From Pseudomonadota bacterium (GTDB lineage Bacteria; Myxococcota_A; UBA796; SXON01): a stretch of DNA of 45,398 nucleotides. Position 1 is the first letter of the stretch. Each line of letters opens with the position of its first letter. Shown piece by piece: positions 39,663-45,398 of the stretch. The position numbers and the translations under genes are program-made. The notes below the pieces were generated by a model. It did not search any database, was not told where the DNA came from, and saw only the letters and a list, made by a program, of their open reading frames with translations. The stretch covers positions 1-45,398 of the forward strand of contig SXON01000191.1 in assembly GCA_005778355.1 (NCBI GenBank). The letters are read 5' to 3'.

Positions 39663-40388
39663 TCAATCACGATCTTGGGTGCCCAGCCACTGCACCAGAG
39701 TCATCCCGGCCAGTTCAGCGTAGTCGGCGTCGGTCATCAGAGGCACCCCGTCCCAGGGGTCATCCAGCTCCGCAGGTGGCTCAGTGAGGCGAGCCAAGGC
39801 CAGTTCGCCGGCGCGAATTGACTCCTGCTCGGCGGCGCTCCAATGTGAAAGCAGCGCGATGCGCCAGGGAAAGTAGCGCGACTCCGGGTAGTCAGCCGCG
39901 CACACGCGGAGTCCGCGAACTAAGGCTTGGTGAGCGAGAGCCCGAACCCAGTCCTTGGCTAGATCGGAAAACTCCGGTCGCGACTCCAGGTCGATGACAA
40001 GGCCGCTGCCCGGCCAGAGCTCCCTCACGAACTCAGCCTGGAACAGATCCTGTTCCGTGTCTTGAAACAGCTCAAGTTCGTAGAGGTCGTTGCAGCTGAG
40101 GCCCGGAATAGGTGCGATGAACGCGAACCCGTCCACCCACGTCGCCTCGCGTGGCCGCGGCCGCCGATCCCAGGGACCGGAAACACTGCGCATTATGAGT
40201 CGATTGGCCCGCGCCAGATCCCGCGCCCGGCTCCACCAATCGAAACACACCCGGCGGTTCGCCATGTAGTATGACCAAGCGATCGTGTAGGCGGGGCCTC
40301 GCTGCGAGCGCAGCGGCCGTAGGTGGGCGCGCGGCGGGCCAGGTGGGAGCACTCTCTGGACTTCCGCGGGTGTAGCAAACCTCTCCAC
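39663..40388 (-). CDS. Hypothetical protein
   Basis: A 241-residue frame convergent with the holin-sized gene (five bases between stops). It is rich in Trp, Asp and Glu (DYPESRYFPWRIALLSHWSA, AELDDPWDGVPLMTDADYAE). The GTG at 40388 and the ATG at 40265 are both possible starts. The sequence from residue 42 (MANRRVCFDWW) looks the more ordered, so the shorter form is plausible. No family recognised. Confidence 0.5.
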   Translation of the reverse strand: MERFATPAEVQRVLPPGPPRAHLRPLRSQRGPAYTIAWSYYMANRRVCFDWWSRARDLARANRLIMRSVSGPWDRRPRPREATWVDGFAFIAPIPGLSCNDLYELELFQDTEQDLFQAEFVRELWPGSGLVIDLESRPEFSDLAKDWVRALAHQALVRGLRVCAADYPESRYFPWRIALLSHWSAAEQESIRAGELALARLTEPPAELDDPWDGVPLMTDADYAELAGMTLVQWLGTQDRD

Positions 40389-40457
40389 GGCCGAGCACTA
40401 ACCCCGCCGTCTGCGCTCCGCCACCGCACCGCTCAGCCACCAGACGTGCCCGGCAAC

Positions 40458-41468
40458 TCACCGGCGACGCACGAAATCCGCCGACCAGACAATGTTCCCC
40501 TCGACGGCGGAGGTGTCCTCGGAGTCGTCGCATTCAACCGCGTGGGCGCACCGGTTTCGCGCCATGCGGATGTCATGGAGGCGGGTCGATTCCGCGGCCG
40601 TGATGTGCGTCGCCACCTCGGCGAGGTCGATCAGGTCTGCGAGTGGCGGCTTCTTTGCGACGGATGCGTCCCGCACTCGCTCCCGCGCACGCTCGTCGAG
40701 CCTGTTCGGCCAGCCGCCGGCTGTGATTCTCTGCTTGAGCCCAGGCCCGCGGGTGGCGGCGTGCCACCTCCGGAGCGTGCACTCCACGGCCGTGCCGGTG
40801 ACCAGCGCCGCGAGCAGGGGAGCGTCAGCCCACAGGAGTTCCCGCGCGTGCTGGACGAGCGCACTCGGTTCGGCGTTCCGACGCGGCTCGTTGATCCATG
40901 TGCGAAGATTGCGCCCGTACAGCTTGATCAGGTGCGGGAGCAGGGTCGTCACGTCGGCGGTCGCCATGTTGAGCAGGATCTCGTCGTCCTCGTTCGCGGC
41001 GGTGACCACCTGAAGGCCAACGTCGGGATCGAAACCCCGCCTGGCGAGCGGGCCATCGCGACTCATTAGGATCACTGCGTCGAAGGAGATGAACCCATCG
41101 ACGCTGAAAGGTAGAGACGGCTCGTCGGGGCGCGGAGGGTCCGCCCACACCCCGAGTGTGCCCGGACGCGCGATTTCGGCAAGCTTCGCCTCTACCCGCG
41201 CCGCGACGCGATGCGAGGGCAGGCCGAACGTCACCACTTCAACGAAAGGGTGCCGGAAAGGTGAAAGAGTGAGAGTTCGATCCACCAAGCTGCGGGAGAA
41301 GATCGGGACCAAGGCCCATTCCCCGGGTTCGAGCGCCTTCCAGGGGACGGCGGCGGACACTGCGCGCCACGCGGCTGCGAGGTGCTCGTAGTAGCCGGCC
41401 CCGTCGTCGACCGACTGGAAGCAGTAGCCGACGCGGAAGGTGGCAAGTTGATCGACGAGATTCGGCAT
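40458..41468 (-). CDS. HEPN-motif protein candidate
   Basis: A 336-residue protein. The C-terminal part has LHDIRMARNRCAHAVECDDS. RNRCAH is an R-x4-H sequence of the kind found in HEPN RNase active sites, near residues 304-309, on a helical background (LADLIDLAEVATHITAAEST). The large N-terminal part (1-200) is unfamiliar. HEPN domains often act as ribonucleases in toxin-antitoxin and defence systems. The motif alone is short, so this is a tentative call. No antitoxin is evident nearby. Confidence 0.55.
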   Translation of the reverse strand: MPNLVDQLATFRVGYCFQSVDDGAGYYEHLAAAWRAVSAAVPWKALEPGEWALVPIFSRSLVDRTLTLSPFRHPFVEVVTFGLPSHRVAARVEAKLAEIARPGTLGVWADPPRPDEPSLPFSVDGFISFDAVILMSRDGPLARRGFDPDVGLQVVTAANEDDEILLNMATADVTTLLPHLIKLYGRNLRTWINEPRRNAEPSALVQHARELLWADAPLLAALVTGTAVECTLRRWHAATRGPGLKQRITAGGWPNRLDERARERVRDASVAKKPPLADLIDLAEVATHITAAESTRLHDIRMARNRCAHAVECDDSEDTSAVEGNIVWSADFVRRR

Positions 41469-41506
41469 GGGACTGCGTTCGTTGGTGAGTCACAGGTGGT
41501 CGGACA

Positions 41507-41908
41507 CTAAAGCGGGTGCCGGGGGTGGCAAATCGTCACGACCGTGGTGCCTCCGGGGTGGTGCCACGAGTCGTCGTGGCTGAAGGCCACGGCCAGACGG
41601 AGTTGCATGCACCACGCCGCCACCTCTGCTTCCTTCTCCTCGTTCCAATTGTAAGGCTGCGAAGTGTACGCCACGACGTGCCCGTCGCGGAGCCACAGAT
41701 CGGCATGGTCGGCCCATGGCGGCCGAATGCAGCCCCAATCGCAACTCTCGGGCAGCTGAAGCGAAGCCACGAGCGCTCGCGTCTCCTTGGTGCGAGGCAG
41801 CAGGCGACGCACGCAGCCGTGCCCCGAGCTGCGCTGGGTGCCGTACCGCTCCCTCCACGAGGCCAAGCGGACCACCTTGAGCTGCTCAACTTCATCTCTG
41901 CAGTACAT
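41507..41908 (-). CDS. Hypothetical Trp/His-rich protein
   Basis: A 133-residue protein from ATG 41908. It contains CDWGCIRPPWADHADLWLRD and a compact C-terminal half with FSHDDSWHHPGG. The first 48 codons of the longer frame are likely not translated. It does not match a family I know. It sits 38 bases upstream of the HEPN-motif gene on the same strand, so they may be co-transcribed. Confidence 0.5.
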   Translation of the reverse strand: MYCRDEVEQLKVVRLASWRERYGTQRSSGHGCVRRLLPRTKETRALVASLQLPESCDWGCIRPPWADHADLWLRDGHVVAYTSQPYNWNEEKEAEVAAWCMQLRLAVAFSHDDSWHHPGGTTVVTICHPRHPL

Positions 41909-42080
41909 CCTAGTGAACTCCGCGGCGGATGCACCGTAGCCGGGCAGGCGCCCGGCTACCACGTGCCCGCTTCCGGTGGCTGCGGTCCCGTCCCCCGTGA
42001 GCATCGCGCGGAAACCAAAACCCCCGCGCGGCAAGCGAAACCCGCTCCACAAGCAGCTTCCCCGCGACTACCCCGTGGGG

Positions 42081-45000
42081 ATGAGTGCTGCCGCCCGCCT
42101 CCTCGATGCCGTCGTGCCCATCGTGCGCACGCGCCTACCCGCCGGGATCGACGTCGACTACCTCGACGACTTTGTGATCCGGAACCGGCAGGGTCTCGAG
42201 GCTGTCCTCGCCCACAACCTGGGGTCGCTTCTCCAACGCCTCGAATCCGCGAATCGCTCCTTCACGCCCGACGAGGACATCCCCGAGTTCTGGACCGCCG
42301 CGAAGCGCACCGCGGCGAACATCGCCGCGATGGCGACGGCGGCGAGCCTCTACGCCCAGCGGCGAGTCCCCACCGCCGACGAGCGCGCGACGCTCGCAGG
42401 GTACTCCGGCTGGGGCGGGCTCTCCATCGCCCACGCGGCCCCGAAGTTCCCCGCGGGCTTCCCCGTCCCCGAGGAAAGGGGATTGATCCACGAGTTCTAT
42501 ACTCCAAGCAAGGTGGCCCGCGAGGTCGCCCGCGTCGTCGCGCCGCTGGCCTGGGAGCTGCCCCACGACGGCGACACGGTCCACGCGCTCGAACCCTCCG
42601 CGGGCATCGGCCGCTTCATCCGCGCCTTCGAGGCCGTCCCCGGCCTGACCTGGCACGCAGTCGAGTGGTCCACGCTCTCCTCGCTGATGCTGAAGGCCCT
42701 CCGGCCCGACCTCGACCTCACCAACGCGCCCTTCGAGCGCTGGGTGCGCGAGAAGGGGCCGGGGGCCGCCGGTCGGCTCGGGCTCGTCGTGTCCAACCCG
42801 CCGTACGGCGCGCGCGGGGCCTCGATCGCCGAGGACCCCGACCGGAGCTACCGCGAGAAGCTCGCCTACCACTACTTCCTGCGCCGCGCGCTCGACCTGC
42901 TCGCGCCGGGCGGGCTCGGCGTGTTCCTCGTCCCCGGCGGCTTCCTCACGAGCCGCACGACGCAGTTCGTGGAGCTGCGGACGAAGGTGCTGCGTCGCCA
43001 CCACCTGTCCGCCGCCTTCCGCCTGCCGTCCATCAACGAGAGGCGCCGCGAGGCCATCTTCCCAGGCGCGATGCTGGTGACCGACCTCCTGTTCTTTCGC
43101 GCCCGCGGCGGCGAGCTGGACGCCATCGACCCCGGCGACGAGGCCATCGTCTCCGGCGGCTACTTCAAGGCGTTCCCGCGCCACGTCCTCGGCCGCGAGG
43201 TCGGCGAGGACCACGGCGAGGACGACCAGTCCGCGAAGCCCCGCTGGGGCTACCAGGTGCAGGGCGAGTTCACCGGCCTTCCCGAGCTGGTCGAGCGCCC
43301 GATGTGCGGCGACTGCAGGGTCATCGCGTTCCCGACGCTCGGGAAGCAGGCCGCCGAGGGCGGCGCAAGCGGCCGGGTGGGCGTCACGCGCGTCACCGAG
43401 GCCGACACCGCGAACCTCCCCCGCGAGCTCGCCAGCGCGGTCCTGCTCGGGCTCCGCGTGGACAAGTACCTCGCGCTCGTCGCCGCCTCAAACACGCTCG
43501 CGCCCACCGGGTCCTACGGCCCCGGCGGGGCCCCGCTCGCTGAGGAGCCGCCGCTCTTGTGGCCCGAGCTGCACGCCGCGCTCACGGCCTGGCACGCCAC
43601 GAACGGGAACCCCCACGCCAGCGTCGAGCTGGTGAAGCTCGCGCGCGGCGGCAACACCGGGGCCGAGCGGTTCCTCTCCGCGTTCGACCGTGCCGGGAGC
43701 CTCATCGACGGGCTCCGTCACAAGCCGCCCGTGTTCGAGCCCCGCTACACCGGCCGCGCCGACGACGTGGTCGCGCAGGCCGAGCACCTCTACCGGACGG
43801 CGCGCAGGCTCTCCGTCCGCGAGCTGCTCGACTACCACGCGGGCCTCGGCGGTCCCCACGCCCCCGACGCCGTCCGCGCGAAGGTGCTGGCCGCGGGCTG
43901 GTGCCTCGACGGCGACGGCTTCGACGAGCTGTTCCCCGCCGAGGTCTACCTGACCGGCGCGCTCTGGCCGAAGATGGACCGGTGCATGGCGAGAATCGCC
44001 ATGCACGTGAAGTCGCACGGTCCCGAGTCATTCGAGGGACGCGCCCGGCACGGGCGCGAGGGCGACGAAGCCCGGGCCCGGAGCTCGGCCGCAAAGGCCG
44101 AGCGTGAGGGTCCGATGCGCCGCCCCGACGACGCGCAGGCGAAGGCCCAGGTCCAGCGGCTCCTCGACGCGATCAAGCCCGCGATCTTCGACGACATCGA
44201 GGGCGTCTCGGCCCGGCAGGGCTGGCTGCCGCTGGACCTCGTGTCGCAGTGGGTGAACGCGACGTACACCGGCTACGACGACGTGACCTTCGTGCGCCAG
44301 GGCGGGCTCGTCGCCCCGAGGGGCTGGCAGTACGACCAGATGTCGAAGAAGGAGAACGCCGGGGAGATGCACCCCGAGGTGCTCCTCATCCTCGGCTGGA
44401 TCAACCACGACAAGACGATGTTCAGCCCGTCGAAGAAGTTCGACGACGAGGGCGAGAAGGACATCGACAAGCTGCGGATGAAGAAGGCCGCCGAGTGGGA
44501 CGCGAGCTTCAAGGGCTGGGTGAGCGCCACCCCCGAGCGCCGCCTCGCCGTCGAGCACGCCTACAACCGGCAGTTCCGGGGCTACGTCGCCCCGAGCTAC
44601 ACCGCCGAGCCCCTGGCCATCGCGCGCTGGAAGAAAGACGGGCCGCGCCTGCATCCCCACCAGGTCGCCGGGGCGCGCCGCGTGCTGGCGAACCGGGGCG
44701 GGCTCCTCGCCTTCGACGTGGGCGTCGGCAAGACGTACACGGGCATCGCGACGCTCGCGCGCGCCCGGCAGGAGGGGTGGTGCAAGCGCCCCGTGGTGCT
44801 CGTCCCCAACTCCATCGTGTGGAAGTGGGAGGCCGACATCCGACGTGTGCTCCCCGACTACCGGGTCGCGGTCATCGGGTCGAAGCGCAAGACGATCAGC
44901 CGCGGCGAGCGCAAGGGGCTCGCGACGAGCGACACCGACACGCCGCAGGAGCGCGCCGAGAAGTGGACCCGGTTCCAGGCCGGGGAGTACGACGTGGTGC

Positions 45001-45398
45001 TGCTCACCTACACGGCGCTCGGCCGCACCCGGATGAACGAGCAGGCCGTCCGCGCCTACGCCGAGAAGACCGAGGCCATCCAGCGCGAGGTGGCCTTGCG
45101 CCGTCGCAACGCGGCGAAGCGCAAGAAGCTCTCCGAGCGGGACGAGGCCATCCTCCGCGAGGGCGTGGCCGCGTGGGTCGCGCAGCAGATGGAGCTGGCC
45201 GAGGGCTGGGAGTACGACCCCGGCGTCGCGTGGGACGACATCGGCGTGGACCTCCTCGTCGTGGACGAGGCGCAGACTGCGAGAAGTCTTTCGTGTCAGT
45301 GGTGGTCGGGGGAGTGCCCGTCCTGTCCTCGGCACCGCTCCCGGCCGTCCCGCTGGCGCTCCCGCCCTCTCCGCCGCCCTCGTTCCCCTCGTCGTCGC
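42081..45398 (+). CDS. DarB-like DNA methyltransferase-helicase fusion, 3' end outside window
   Basis: A reading frame of 1106 codons open to the right edge. Residues 1-350 form a DNA N6-methyltransferase: GYSGWGGL (about residue 113), the SAM-binding motif LEPSAGIGRF (about 170-179) and the catalytic SNPPYGARG (about 237). A middle region of about 450 residues follows. Then comes a superfamily 2 helicase start with Walker A FDVGVGKTYTG (about residue 877) and Walker B VVDEAQ (about 1060). This order matches the very large methyltransferase-helicase proteins of phages and plasmids such as P1 DarB, which protect injected DNA from restriction. The final 40 codons (from about 45275) no longer resemble helicase sequence. 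The start is ATG 42081, after GGGG. Confidence 0.82.
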   Translation, partial: MSAAARLLDAVVPIVRTRLPAGIDVDYLDDFVIRNRQGLEAVLAHNLGSLLQRLESANRSFTPDEDIPEFWTAAKRTAANIAAMATAASLYAQRRVPTADERATLAGYSGWGGLSIAHAAPKFPAGFPVPEERGLIHEFYTPSKVAREVARVVAPLAWELPHDGDTVHALEPSAGIGRFIRAFEAVPGLTWHAVEWSTLSSLMLKALRPDLDLTNAPFERWVREKGPGAAGRLGLVVSNPPYGARGASIAEDPDRSYREKLAYHYFLRRALDLLAPGGLGVFLVPGGFLTSRTTQFVELRTKVLRRHHLSAAFRLPSINERRREAIFPGAMLVTDLLFFRARGGELDAIDPGDEAIVSGGYFKAFPRHVLGREVGEDHGEDDQSAKPRWGYQVQGEFTGLPELVERPMCGDCRVIAFPTLGKQAAEGGASGRVGVTRVTEADTANLPRELASAVLLGLRVDKYLALVAASNTLAPTGSYGPGGAPLAEEPPLLWPELHAALTAWHATNGNPHASVELVKLARGGNTGAERFLSAFDRAGSLIDGLRHKPPVFEPRYTGRADDVVAQAEHLYRTARRLSVRELLDYHAGLGGPHAPDAVRAKVLAAGWCLDGDGFDELFPAEVYLTGALWPKMDRCMARIAMHVKSHGPESFEGRARHGREGDEARARSSAAKAEREGPMRRPDDAQAKAQVQRLLDAIKPAIFDDIEGVSARQGWLPLDLVSQWVNATYTGYDDVTFVRQGGLVAPRGWQYDQMSKKENAGEMHPEVLLILGWINHDKTMFSPSKKFDDEGEKDIDKLRMKKAAEWDASFKGWVSATPERRLAVEHAYNRQFRGYVAPSYTAEPLAIARWKKDGPRLHPHQVAGARRVLANRGGLLAFDVGVGKTYTGIATLARARQEGWCKRPVVLVPNSIVWKWEADIRRVLPDYRVAVIGSKRKTISRGERKGLATSDTDTPQERAEKWTRFQAGEYDVVLLTYTALGRTRMNEQAVRAYAEKTEAIQREVALRRRNAAKRKKLSERDEAILREGVAAWVAQQMELAEGWEYDPGVAWDDIGVDLLVVDEAQTARSLSCQWWSGECPSCPRHRSRPSRWRSRPLRRPRSPRRR

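Noticed and set aside
41516..43543. A 675-codon plus-strand frame at the start of the DarB-like gene.
   Set aside because: It is out of frame with the methyltransferase motifs, which lie in the frame starting at 42081.
32893..45398. Tailed prophage.
   Set aside because: No terminase, portal, major tail, tape-measure or tail-fibre gene is recognisable in the window.
1..45398. rRNA genes or further tRNA genes.
   Set aside because: Only the tRNA-Trp at 14014-14089 was found; nothing resembling rRNA was seen.

Overview
The window is very GC-rich, densely packed bacterial DNA. The left part points to a member of the Myxococcota (the former Deltaproteobacteria). The signs are many short-signal lipoproteins, a PEGA-domain protein, a C-terminal Cys-rich/hydrophobic/Arg tag of the MYXO-CTERM type, an Asp/Cys-rich MopE-like calcium-binding segment fused to a CotH kinase-like domain, and a PP2C phosphatase. 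This assignment is inference from gene style; no marker gene is present.

Positions 1-19.4 kb look like ordinary chromosome. A minus-strand cluster (5936 to 6) holds a membrane protein, a MYXO-CTERM-like protein, a PP2C phosphatase, a PEGA protein and a DUF3616-like protein. Divergent from it run an RluA-type pseudouridine synthase, a hypothetical protein, a lipoprotein, a FadL-like outer-membrane protein and an ABC-2 polysaccharide-export-type permease. Next come a Gly-rich anchored protein, an alkaline-phosphatase-superfamily lipoprotein, a PPP-family phosphatase, tRNA-Trp(CCA), uppP with a cytochrome c gene, a CotH/lectin lipoprotein, two small barrel-like proteins, a second cytochrome c and a frameshifted DUF1801-like gene.

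Positions 19.4-27.5 kb are a scrambled accessory island. It contains a ParE-type toxin-antitoxin pair, a Fic AMP-transferase, two copies of a shortened AbiEi-like antitoxin with a shared putative operator, an IS3-family element with identifiable terminal inverted repeats, and a serine recombinase cut off at its N-terminus by the IS. Copies of one repeat lie in it, and two of them form a 53-bp near-perfect direct repeat 5.5 kb apart. At its right edge is a two-gene cassette: a 60-residue peptide and a papain-like cysteine peptidase.

Positions 27.7-45.4 kb look like a virus- or plasmid-like element that I cannot assign to a known group. Four overlapping or tightly packed minus-strand genes, ending with an XRE-type regulator, diverge from plus-strand genes across a region with five copies of TTGACGC. 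A plus-strand run of about nine genes (32.9-39.7 kb) encodes beta-rich coat-like proteins, an Asp/Gly repeat protein, membrane-anchored proteins, a transglutaminase-like cysteine protease and a holin-sized membrane protein. No terminase, portal, tail or packaging ATPase is visible. Small cargo cassettes lie beside it: a PD-(D/E)XK-like nuclease pair, and a protein with a HEPN-like motif next to two unknowns. The window ends inside a very large DNA methyltransferase-helicase fusion resembling phage P1 DarB. This open frame runs off the right edge, where the coding sense appears to break about 120 bp before the end.

The candidate for something undescribed is the 27.7-45 kb element, with its tail-less set of coat-like genes next to a DarB-like protein. 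The peptide plus cysteine-peptidase pair is second.
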